Source: Lumbricus rubellus (Eukaryota; Annelida; Clitellata; Crassiclitellata; Lumbricidae). Taken from it: a stretch of DNA of 64,000 bases. The position numbers and the translations under genes were made by a program. Shown here one piece after another: positions 48,094 through 61,400 of this stretch. The stretch spans positions 14,694,219 to 14,758,218 of the forward strand of contig OX243822.1 of assembly GCA_945859605.1 (NCBI GenBank), given 5' to 3'. A model generated the notes under the pieces. It had not been told where the DNA came from. It ran no database searches and worked only from the letters and a program-made list of their open reading frames with translations. Numbering within the stretch: position 1 is the stretch's first letter; every line of letters begins with the position of its first letter.

Positions 48094-49410
48094 AAAGTAA
48101 GCATCTAATCCATTAAATCCAATAACTTCTGCAATTATCATAACAGTTTTGAAGAAATAAGTTAATAATAATTATAATGTCACCCATTATAATGATAATA
48201 ACAACATTCATTTATTCATCTAAAATTGACAAACCCCAGTATGATAAAATTGCTTGTAGGGCAGATGATGGATGATGACAGTCACGATAATTACCATGAC
48301 AACCAACACATTACGATAACGTTGATATCAGCGAAACAAAATGCCAATTAATGTTTAAAAGGATTCGACCAATCTCAAAGAGCTCTGAAAATCTTCTGCA
48401 CAAATATCTAGTGCGAACATCCACAGAATAACAACAATAAACATTGTGAGAATATTTATAGCAAATGAAATATTCAACCTTGTCTCCTATTTCCGTGAGA
48501 TCCTTTTCTGGTAGGATGTCGATGTCTGGCTGCAGCGCACAGGCACGAAGGACTCGCTTGTACCTGAAATACAGCGCTCTCAAATTGGTGTCTGTCAACA
48601 CGAGACATTAATTAGTAAGGTCAGCCTGCTACTGATCATATAACCCAGTAGTAAAAGTTCTCTCATCACTAGTGCTCACCTCAAAAGTGCCACATGGACC
48701 ACACATGCCTTGAAGGCTGAACGTCATGTCTAAGAGAAAGAGGAAGAGGAGCAGGAAGAGGAGCAGGACGAGGAGGAGCAGGACGAGGAGGAGAAGGAGG
48801 AGAAGGAGGAAGAAGACGAAGATGAAGAGGAAAAGGAGGAGGAGGAGCAGGACGAGGAGGAGCAGGACGAGGAGGAGGAAGAAGAAGAGGAAGAGAAAGA
48901 GGGAGAGGAAGAAGATGAAGACAAAAAGGAAGAGGGAGAGGAAGAGGAAAAAGAAAGAGAGAAGGATGAGGATGAAGAAGAAAAAAAGAAGAAAAGCATT
49001 ATATATTCGAGCTAGTCCTGGGGCAGCCATGGGTAGAGAGGTGTTAGCAAACTGTTTCTTTATAAACAGGCCACATAAAATACGCCTATCTCTCAGCCAT
49101 CCAAACAGCATTGATACCTTTTCCTTTCCATTGGTCGGCCAAAAATAATGTTTTCTTGAACAGATGCATTTAGAATCCATGGCACACTGCCTGCGTAGCA
49201 AACCGTCAAACCACTGAAACAAAAAGCATTGAAAAGCTACGCATAACGTAACAGAGTTCAACATTTTATGTACTCAAGAAATATATAATATGGTTATTCT
49301 ATTTAAAATACTCCTAACTGCCTCATTGCTTGATGACGTCATTACAACTGCAGAAGTAGCTAGTTAACACACTGTATTTATTATGCTAGTAACATTGCTT
49401 ACCTCATTAC

Positions 49411-49451
<41 letters not shown>

Positions 49452-52400
49452 GTGCTGTTACTATGATGATTAATATTATAATTGCTGTCATCATTTACTA
49501 TTGTAATATTGCTGTTGCATAATATTGCTGTTGCATACTGTGTTTGCATACTACATATAAAACTTCAATACTGTTCAAAAGAAAACAATGATTCTCATTC
49601 GCAGAGCACAAACTCATGCCAATACAACACGAAGAGTATATGTTTGTATGTGCACTTGTCATAGTTGTAAAAAACGTTTTTTTCCGTTTTTTATTCTCTC
49701 CCAAAAAACGTCGTTTTTTTCGTTTTTTATTTTTTCCATCGTTTTTTTATTTTTTCTTTATCTTTATTTATACATTTACTTTCTGTTATTATTTTCCTTA
49801 ATTTTAATTTTTTCTGATATTTCTTATGTTTTTCGCCAACTCTCAAGGATCCAGCTAACTAAAGTCATTATTTCATCGTTTAACATCATCCTTTAAGAGA
49901 TAACCTACGTGTAGTAGGTTCCTAATCAAGATTTTCATGGTTAAAATGCGGTTTTAGATGTAGCAAAGTCAAATTATTTTCAGTTTCCGTTTTTTATCGT
50001 TTTTTTTGTTTTTTTTTTATTATTTTGAAAAAAACGTCGTTTTTTACCGTTTTTTATTTCGTTTTCATCGTTTTTTACATCTATGGCACTTGTTATAGCG
50101 CCCCTTAAAGCTCTCTCTCTACTCAGAGGCGCTCCCGAATGCAGAGCAGACACTGCATCGGAGTTTCACGCCGAAGCATTGAGCAATTGTGAGTGAAGGA
50201 CTTGCCCAAGGTCCTTACACGGCGAGGTGGATTCGAACCTTCCGGCTCCAAGGCAACGACGCCACCACTACACCACCGCGCCCCACAAACTGTGTATGTA
50301 AGTGTTTCAGATTAATTCTTCTAGCACTAGGAATTATGCTCTGTGAAATGGATTTTAACTCACGGTTTCCACGTGACGTTGCCTCCGAGTCTCGTCATCT
50401 CTCCAAGCATGGCAGCGATGAGGGAACTCTTTCCAGACCCAAACGGTCCAACAATGACCGTCAGACGACCTTTTGTTGTGGAAAAATCAACCATAAAGTA
50501 CAAATAATTACTTTATTCTTTCACCCAGCATATATCGCAACAGCCAGTGAAACTGGGAGGTCGCATCTTGTAAAAAAGTTTAGTTAAAGACAAGATGAAA
50601 GTAAAATAATAAGTGAAATAAAATTACCAGTTAATCAGAATTACGTTAAAAATTCGAAACAGGAGTATTCAACTTCTAAGTTTTGATGCACTGCGTTCCA
50701 GAGCTGATTCTGCTCTTTTCCACTCTATCCTCTTACATCTTTTTCACATTTTTCATGACCTAATCCTTCCCCATATGGTTACTCCTCACAATACTCGACC
50801 TAGGTCACATAATCTAACCCTTACTCCATAGAATACTCGACCTAGGTCACATAATCTAACCCTTACTCCATACAACACTCGACCTAGGCCACATAATCAA
50901 ACCCTTACTCCATACAATACTCGACCTAGGCCACATAATCAATCTAACCCTTCCAAGAGATGATTCTTTTGCATGAAAAGTTTTACTATGCAAACGTTGT
51001 ATAAATTTATAACATTGACAAAAATATTTTCTATTATTCATTTCCTCTGTAAACTACTCTGCGTTTGCTGGTGGTCCAATAAAGAATATTCTTACCTACT
51101 TACACTCAAGTGGGACTCTACTTTCTGGATCCTTATCTATATCCCTCTCTCTTCTTAAGACCTATTTTTTCTCTAGAGGTTATCGCACTGGGAGCGCTAC
51201 TGAATGGCCTCGGCTGTGAGCGGCGCTATATAAATTACTAATTACATTACAAATCAAGAAGACGTCTGCACGACGCACGAACCTGCATCCGCTCGGAAGT
51301 TGATATCGCTGAGCAGCGCTTCCGTCGGTTCGAGCTCCCACGCGAAGCACCCCTCGTGGATGTCGACCGCAATTCCGACGTCCCGGTTCGGGTCGATGAG
51401 GTCGTCGTCGTCGAGTCCCGACCCGACGCTGTTCGACGCGCTAATGACGCTGCTCGTCGTCCGACGGTTCCCCCCGCTCACGAGGTCCTGCTGCGACGAG
51501 CGTCGGCTGCTCGGCCTCATGCAGTGCCTCGCGTCTCGCTCGTCCCCGGAGGACGAGGACGGCGGCACGAGCAGGACGGGGCACGGCGGGGCACTCGACA
51601 CCGACATGCCGTCTCCCTCCGATGACCGACGTACCATGGGAGGGGGCGCGTCGTTACCACGGAGACCCTTGATGGAGGCGAAGGGCGAGCGAGCGAAACT
51701 GTTCCGGATCGACCGGAGCGCGTCCGATTCCGCCGGATTCCGATCCGGTGCTGCCGGAGCCGCGTCCTCGTCTGGATTCGGATCGCCGCGTTGGCGCTCC
51801 TCGGCGGGATCGACGTCCTCGCTGCCGGTCGCCGACTGCGTGTCCTTGAGCGTCTTGCGTTTCGACTTGCTCTTCGAGCCCTTGCGCTTGCACTTGCGGT
51901 CGTCCTTCGCGGAGTCCGCCGTGGTGGAGTCGTGCGGCGCTCCTCCTCCTCCGACTTCATTGCGGTCCTCGTGGATGACGCTGAGCTGCGGAAGGAGCTC
52001 CATCGACCCGGAGGCGCTCGTCTGGTAGGGGAAGGCCTTGCTCGGTTTGACCTGGCTTGACGAGTGAGGCCCCTGGTCGGCGGAGGATGAGGAGGAGGTG
52101 GGGCCCCCCTTGCGGCCGGGACCGATGGCACCGCCACCGTCGACCGCGGCGCTCAGAGAAGATTGGCCGCTGTCGCTGATGTGGAATGTCGCCTTCTGAA
52201 ATTTCGGCTGAAACAGAAGTTGAATGCAAAGAAAATTACTTTAAAAGAAAATTGTAGACTTCACACGACCACAAAACTGTGGAAGGGATATTTAACCTAG
52301 GAGCAACACCATGTGGTGGGCAACATGGTATCTTAAAAGACTTGGGGGGAGAGGAAACGCCACTTTGTGTTAAACAGAAGTGGCATTTTGCCCCCCCCCT

Positions 52401-55400
52401 ACCTATTAACACACCATATTGATTAAAGAGGTGTTCTGTTACGCAACCCAAGGCCTGCCTCACAGTGCAACCCAGAAGGTCCTATATATTATGTGCAAAA
52501 CCCTTTCCTGAACCTCCAGTATGAAAATTGCAGAAAACAAAAATGGGGGTGGGGGGGAGACGTTGATTTATTTGTAGTTGTGGTCACAACGAAGACTTAC
52601 TATGAGACCCTAACAAAGACTATGGGGCTGAGCCCCTCAAACTGCCCTCCCCCCCGCGCAATTCTCCCCCCTGTGAGCCTCTCTCCCCAGTGTTCAACTG
52701 AAATGAGACACACTACCACCCTATACCAGCGCTGTTTTTAAGGAATTTTTAGAACTGCACAGCTCCTTTTTCTTCCCATCTTCCATGGTAAATTACTTCC
52801 AATCAGAGGAAAATAACCACTTTTTGCTAGTTTTAACTGTACAGAAATGCTTCTACAACTGCACAGATCCATTTAGAACTGCACATTTTGTGCACAACTG
52901 CACGTTAAGAAAAAGCCCTGCCATATTCTAATTTTATTTTAAAGAAAAATTTATATTGGATTTTGGACCTAGGATTTTGTGCTATTTGAAAACATTTTGA
53001 CATTGATTGGATATAGAAAATATGTACGTTTGTTTATTATACCATGTCTGTACACCAAAATGCGGATAGCAATTGGTATATTAAAGAATATTCTTTTCTT
53101 ATCTTATCTTATTCAACGCATAACACATCACACAGTAGTACCTTTTGCATATGATATCTCTTGCTGTCGATCTCAGCCGTCCCAAGGAACTCGGCCACCT
53201 TGCGTGTGCTCGTCTTCGCATTAACCATGAAGTTGGAGAGCAGTGGAAGGAGCTGGATTGGCATGCCGATGATGTCGAAGAGAAGGATTGCCGGAAAGAC
53301 CTTCTGCGCCGTCAGAGGTTGCGTCTCGAGGTAGGGATATAGTGTGAACGCCTGCCAGAAACGACACATACTACACCATAGTTGTTTAAAACTTTTTTCG
53401 TTTTTTATTCGTTCCCAAAAAAACGTCGTTTTTTATTTTTTCCATCGTTTTATTCCTTTTTAAAAAAAATTACGTTTTTTATTTTTTACGTACCGCTATT
53501 TATTTCTTTATTTTCTGTCTCTTATTATTTTCCTTAATTTTATTTGTTCCTGATATTCCTTACGTTTTCAGCCCAATTTCAAGGTTTCAACTAACTGATG
53601 TAATTAAATATTGAATTATTTAACGTCGTCATATAAGTCTTAAAAGAGATACATGTAGCAAGTAAACAAGACCTTCTGCGCCCTCAGAGGCTGCGTCTCG
53701 AGGTAGGGATATAGTGTGAACGCCTGCCGGAACGACACACAGTATACCAACACGCACTCTCAGTATATATAACTTTAATGATATATATTCGTTTTATTGA
53801 GCTCTTCCTGACATACCGCAGACAGCTATAATGGAAGAAATTATCAAAGAAAATCGGTGAGAGTCACATTGCTCCCTCCACCTCAACACTGCTGCAGGGC
53901 ACGGTGGTGTAGTCGTTGCCTTGTAGCCCGAAGGTACGAGGTTCGAATCTACCTCAGGTCGCCACGTAGGGACCTTCCGGCTCCAAGGCAATGACGCCAC
54001 CACTACACCACCGCGCCCCACCAAGCAGAATTACACTGTAATTGAAATGTAAAAAAAACTAGAAATACTTACCAAGATGAGAACAATGATTGGACCACCC
54101 TCAGATATGAACGCTACAACACAATAGAAAAACGATCAACATAAACAATACATAATTGAATATTATGTCAGTCCAAACATACGCTAAACGAGTCCATAAT
54201 TATGACGATTTTCAATTGATCCTTTGACTTGTGTATCAAATATATCAATCATTTGAAAGTCATTGAGTTTTGTACTGATTAATAACAATAATAATCTTTT
54301 CTTTAATGAAACGCCTGCAAGACGCACTGCACTTTAGATTTACAAGTTATGCAGTAATCTTAATTAAACTTAACTACCAACTGAGCAGACAACTTTGCAA
54401 TTACAATGGCGCCAATAGCAGCCTACAAATCAAATCCGCCCAACGGGGGCTCGAACCTGCTACCTCTCGCACTCTTGGCCAGCGTGTGTTAACCATTACT
54501 CTACCGGGCCTCTGTGCTGTTATTTTGCATTTGGTTGATGCTCTGTCAATAAATGGCTACTACATCTGTATCTAACAATACAAGACAACTTGTATGTTCA
54601 CACACGGGGCGATATGCTCGTTGCCTTGCAGCCGAAGGGTTGCAGGTTCGAATCCGCCTCAAGTCGCCGTGACTTGGGCAAGTCCTTTCGTCGCAATTGC
54701 TCAGCGCTTTGGCGTGAAACTTCAATGCAGTGTCCGCTCTGTAGTCGGGAGCGCCTCTGAGTAGGGAGCTTGAAGAGGTGCTATAACAAGTGCACATACA
54801 AACAAACATATCCACTACGACAGCCATGTTGGGCTGAGCTGGAAGCGCCTCTGAGTAGACTTCTTGAAGGGGTGCTATATAAGTTTTCGGAATGAATGTT
54901 CCATGGGCTAATAGCTAGATGGCCACCTGCAGTGGTACAAAGCAAGGCCACGGGTGGGTCCACAGGACATGGCAGTACAGGCAAAGCAGCAACGACAATA
55001 CATCAACAGTTATTAAATGCAATAAATTATGTTTCCCAGTAGGTGACTGGATTGACTTTGCCATAAATTAATACAGTATAAAAGTGGTAGCAATATGCAG
55101 CTGTGGCTGTTGAAACTTCACCTTGTTTGTCAGCAATGCTGCTGGCGCATCAAGCCCTTGAGCTTTTTCTGCGAAATTCATTTCAGCACCAGCTTAGCAC
55201 AAGTGGAACCAATCAATTTAAATAAATTCAATCAGGTTCCACGGTTCACCGGAACTCAGTTCTACAAGGAACACAGTTCCATATGATGCACCATGATTGT
55301 GAAGCAGCAGCAGATGCTGAAGTGATGGACCAGCACGCAATCACTCAGCAACCTTGGAGTAACCAGCAGCAACCAGTCATAAAGAAAAGATGCAGATGGC

Positions 55401-56444
55401 AGGGCAGCCAACCAGAAACCTTCATAAGTTGGTTTCATCAAACCAGCAAGAGTCCAAATACTGGGCCAGAAGATAGTTTCATTCTGCACACACCACTTCC
55501 TGCTTCTTTCTGTCCTTGTGTCTGTTTGTGTGTGTGTGTCTCTCTCTCCCTCCCTCTGTCTGTCTGTCTGTCTGTCTCTCTCTGTCCGCATGTGATATGC
55601 ATGAGACTCGTTAAACTCCTACACCTTGTCAAACAACTCTAACATAACACACTCAACGACATGGATCCCAATTTACTAACCAACACACAGAAAAAAAACT
55701 TTCATTATAACATGACCTTTAAACGCACAGCATCAGTGCGTCAAAGAAAGTCAGAGAAAATGTTGAAAACAAAATAATGAGGTGGAAGCAGTATAAGGAC
55801 AAATGACGTCAAGCATAGTAAAGGCAATTTTAATCACAGGGCGCTTTTAGTGACTACGTAAAAGACTGCATCTTCAAACTGTCAGTTTTCAGTGGCACTC
55901 TGTCTAATCATAAACAGTTTCATTTTTAATAAGCTTATGAAGTAAAGGCAACGATATTGCATGAAAAACACTAATTAGAAATATATCCCTTTGTATACAT
56001 ACAATCTCACTGACACTTTCTTATTCATCACTCGACCCACGTTGTAAGCCACATAAGTATCGCATTGCAGCTAATCTCATAGACAGCCACATTCAATGCT
56101 GTCTTGAGCAGTTCTTAAAATACACTGCATAAAGGTCAAGATACAAACATACATACATGCATGCATGCATGCATGCATACATATGCAGATATACACACAT
56201 ACATAAATACACACATACATACATATACACACAATTATGTACGTACATTATGCAAACATACATACATACATGCATGCATACATACATACATACAAACAAT
56301 GTCATACATACGTACATACATACATACATACGCCTACATATAAATACATACAATGTCATACATACATACATGCATACATAGTACATACATACATACATAC
56401 ATACATACATACATACATACATACATACAATACATACAATGTCA

Positions 56445-56475
<31 letters not shown>

Positions 56476-58366
56476 TACATACACACACACATAAATACAT
56501 ACAATGTCATACATACATACATGCATACATAGTACATAAATACATACATACATACATACATACAAACATACATACATACGCCTACATATGCCTATGACTT
56601 CCCACGGCTTCACTCTCTGGACGCTGTAGAAAGCTGAGATAATGAATGTCGACACCACAAAAAAATACAATATGATGTCGTGCTCTCAAGCTAAATTAAA
56701 TCTGCGGTTAAAAATATACATCACACTGCGACACACGACACGGATGTCGCTTTGTACATGTACATTTCCTCGAATTCTAGGAACCCTACATGTTCCTTAA
56801 CTGTACAAATACGTGTACATGTCCGTGTATAAAAGAGTGTGCTGCTGGGTATGAACATAAGTATACATGTTGGGCCATGTACATATTTCCTGAGCCTGTA
56901 CACAACACAAAAAGTATTCGTAGGTATACGAGTATTACACAGTACAGATGTACTGACATTGTAATTGTAATCGTACATTTATATAGCGCCCCTTCAAGAC
57001 AACTCCTCAGAGGCGCTCCCGACCTGACACCAAACCACAATCAAAGAGAATGGTTTTCAAACGCTTGCGGAAAGTATTGCACGAAAGTACTGGTATTCCA
57101 GGAATCCTACTTGTCAAGGCTTTGAGTGCACACACATGTAAATGTACACACGTGTTCATGCCATGTATACAACAGTGCACTGGGTGTGAATGTATGTAAG
57201 TCAGGTCGCTTACTGACAGTGTATATATTTCCTGTGCCTGTACCAGCACACACAAAAACAGTCATAGGTATAATACGAGTATTACACAGTACAGATGTAC
57301 TGGTATGCACAAAAGTGTTCCAGGAATGCTGCTTGTCAAAGCCACGACTGTACACACACATATAGCTGTACACACGAGTGTACAACTGTACATATTACCT
57401 GCGCCTGTACCAACACAAAAACATTCACAGGTACACAAGTATTAAACAGTACAGATGTACTGGCATGCACGAAAGTATTCCAGGAATCCTACTTGTCAAA
57501 TCCATGACTGTACACACATTAAATGTACACACGAGTGTGCCGAGATGGGAAATCCTATACCTTCCGGCATTAAAGGGTTAACTGTACACACGTGTGTACA
57601 TATCTCCTGCGCCTGTACCAACACACACAAAAAAGTCATAGGTATGATACGAGTATTACACAGCATACAGATGTACCGGCATGCACGAAAGAATTCGAGG
57701 AATCCTACTTGTCAAAGCCTTGAGTGCGGCTGCCTTGAGCATCACCTTCAGCTGCCGTATCCGAACCTCCTCCACCCTCCGACCGACCACCTGCTCCCAC
57801 GCGTACAGCTTCAGCGGTTTGATGTTCTGCAGCATCTCCGTACAGCGCTTCAGACGCAGATCTGCACACTCCTACCCAGCGAACAGGACCAAAGGTCAAA
57901 TATAGGCGGCTCATATTTTCATATTTCATCAGTCTTTTTCTCCCTCTTTCCCCCACCCCCCACCCCCTCATCTGCCATTTTCTTCGATTCTCATTATCCA
58001 CTTCCTTCTCCGATTTCCTCTCCACATCCTCTCCGGACTTTTATCTTCCAATTTCATTCTTGTCCGATTTTCCTCTTCGTTTTAGTTTCCTCTGTACTTG
58101 TCTGGTGTCATCCATGCGTTTGATTCATATTAAATAGAAAAAAATATATTATTATATTATTAAATTCCTCTCCCCCATCCATCCCAACCATCTTCCTTGT
58201 CATTTTTCCTTCACCTATCCATTTGCTCACTATACCCCTTCAACTTCCGGCATTCTCTATTTCGTTTGCACCCTCTACCCATAATTCACTCCTCTCTGCT
58301 TTTTCTTCCTTCTCCTTCAACTAAATTGCATCAACTTCTCCAGACATAAACAGTTCTTTAAACACA

Positions 58367-58418
<52 letters not shown>

Positions 58419-58428
58419 GTCGTCGTCG

Positions 58429-58466
<38 letters not shown>

Positions 58467-61400
58467 GCTTGTATGATCACATGAATGCACAAGCAGTTTT
58501 ATAGGGGTACATTCGGTGCCTTAGAGCCAGAAAGTTGTGAGTTCGAATCCGACTCAAGCCACTGTGGAGAGAGCAAGACTGTCATTCGTAATTATGTTGC
58601 TCATGCGCCTCGGTGGGGTGTGAAACTCCGATTCAGTGTCCGTGCAATAGCCGGGAGTGCCTCTGAGTAGAATGTTGATAATGCGCTATAACAAGTGCTC
58701 ATACATACATACAGCTGTCACAGCTGTGGGGCGCGGTGGTGTAGTGGTGGCGTCATTGCCTTGGAGCCGGAAGGTTCGAGGTTCGAATCCACCTCGCCGC
58801 GTAAGGACCTTGGGCAAGTCCTTCACTCACAATTGCTCAGCGCTTTGGCGTGAAACTCCGATGCAGTGTCCGCTCTGCATTCAGGAGCACCTCTGAGTGG
58901 TGAGAGCTTGAAGGGGCGCTATAACAAGTACACATACATACAAACAAACAAACACCACAGTATCAGCATCATCAATGCCATCAGCATCATCATCAGCAGC
59001 TGATGCAATGACAACAATCTGAGCCCTATTCCAACTAATGCATGCACCAGTGATATCTCATTTTTTATTGATAATCAGATAATAACATTTATATCTTCCT
59101 AATCTATGGATGCAATTCACAAGCACAAGTCAGCTGGGAAAATAAAAAAAGAAATCTCATTATCTTGCCCCCCCTGGCTCTGGTAGTCCTACGTAACTTT
59201 ATTAGGATCGTAATTCAATCCGCAATGCAAAAGATAATGTAATTAATTGCACAGCATATGCACTAATACCAGAAATATTATTCCTTCTAGGGAAGAATTT
59301 TGAACTTATATATAACGCCCTTTCAAGAAACCTACTCAGGAGCATCCCCCCACCCAGCCCAGCCACGGTTAAAGAATTGGAGTGATTTATAAACAAAGTT
59401 CGATTGGTCAGAGTTAATCAATCAATCAGAATTTATATAGCGCCCCTTCAAGATGACTACTCAGAGTCGCTCCCGGCTGAGATCATCATAACAATGTGCA
59501 AATACAAAGGGAATCTAACACCTAAACCATCACAACTCTCACTGTCATTATCAGTAGTATTAGTATAATTAATATTAATGTCAAATGTTACTATTATCAG
59601 TAATAAATTATTATTATTATTATTTACCGTGAGGTACTTAATTTCCCCCAGGGACTTAGAGATTATTATTAATTCGGATAAATGTCTGGAGTGTCAGGCT
59701 TCATCTTCAGGGTTTGAAAGAGAAGGTCACTTTAAATGCAAGCACACTACTGCTGCTGCTGCTACTGCTGCTGCTGCTGCTGCTACTACTACTACTACTC
59801 CTCCTACTATTAACCACTACAAATATTTATTATAAGTACCATTATTACTAATTATTGTTGCTGTCGTCGTCGTCATCTTTATCATTGTTACCTTCACCAT
59901 CATCATCGTCGTCGTCAGCGTCCCCATCATCATCAACAACACCATCATCAGTAGCAGCAGCATAATCATCAATTTATAAACTGATGATGTCAATAATTTG
60001 TAAAGTGCAAGACATTGCAACTAAGTCACAAGCCACGCACCATAACCTAGAACATCATTAGCAACACCATAACCACTGTTACAATCATCAGTACCACGAG
60101 TACCAAAAGAAGTAGCAAATTCGAGCAGGACAGGAGTACTCATGCATACTCACAGATACGTCCTTCTGAACAGCTGACAGCTGAATGGCCATCAGGTACT
60201 GAAGCAGAGCAAGAATGACAACTGCGACTCCTCCAATCAATGCACTCCACCCAATGATGCCGTAAAGCATGCCAAGGGCAAGGATCATCTAAAACAACCG
60301 ATTGCAACAGCTCCCATGTAGTTGCAAATAATAATAATAATAATAATAATAATCTTAATTTATTTTCAAACTGACACAACACAGAATGATCACAATTCAT
60401 AGCATGAATGTATAATCAGGCCTAAAAAAAATGTTGTGTTTCCGGTAACAGAGCTAAAAAAATTGGGTAGGTAGGTCGGAAAATATTTTTATTTTGGTAA
60501 AATATTTTTATACAGTGACTATCCGAAAAAGTATACCACACTAGTCTTTTTTGCACGCTGAAACAAAGTACGTGTTCTAAGCAAGTATAAACTGCCTATT
60601 TCCCGACTGTCTGCACCTGAAACTGCTCTAGAAACAGTCCTATTAATTTAATTTTGTTGACGTCTCTTATGTTATGTCAATACAAATGTTAAAAAAAAAA
60701 ATGTTAAGTTAAAAAAAATTTGGAAAAAAAAATTTTTTCAAAAAAAATTTTTTTGTTAATAAAATTTTTTGAAAAAATTTTTTGAGTCGCGGCCGTAAAA
60801 ATGGGTCGGTCGGGTTACCGGAAACACAACAATTTTTTTTACGCCTCACAAGTTAAATTACAGATTTTACATGAGTCGAATTTTTAACTGTTGGCAGCCA
60901 ACAGCAAGATGCCCATACGTCCTACTACCCATTTAACAATGCCATCTGCCGATTGGAGGGTAGAGCAGACCTTTAGGAGAGCGTTAACCATCACCCTATT
61001 TACAACAGCGTTCATGTACTTTTTTCATTCATTTATTGCTCCCAAAAGATAATTTCCAAACAGCGGAAAACAAATGCAATAAAAGAAACTGATCATTGAT
61101 AAATGTAGTCAGCGGAAACAATGGGTAGCCTTGAAGGAAAGAAAATCCCACTAGGTAGGGGTCCTGACTGCAAGGTAATCCCTGTACGATGTTGGGAGAT
61201 CAAAAATTGGAGGAACAGTGGCAACAAATGTAATAAAGAGACTAAAAGACAATAAATTTCTGCAAGACCAGATACAATCTTTGGCAAAATATTCAGGCTA
61301 CAGATGCTTGTATGCATATTGTTGCAAGTCAACTTAAAATGATTATTCAATTTCACACGATGCACAGGGATTTGAACCAAATGCAAAGAATCAAACAGTC

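Noticed and set aside
48629..49264. Long Leu/Phe-rich (minus) and Arg/Lys-rich (plus) frames
   Set aside because: Artefacts of a polypurine tract inside an intron, overlapping exon 8 in another frame.
51300..52028. A 242-codon plus-strand frame
   Set aside because: Shadow of the GC-rich linker exon; the minus strand has matching splice phases and continues into NBD1.
56605..56670. Possible extra exon (minus frame MYFFVVSTFIISAFYSVQR)
   Set aside because: Exons 3 and 4 already join in phase with the same residue spacing as SUR; inserting this piece would break the alignment.
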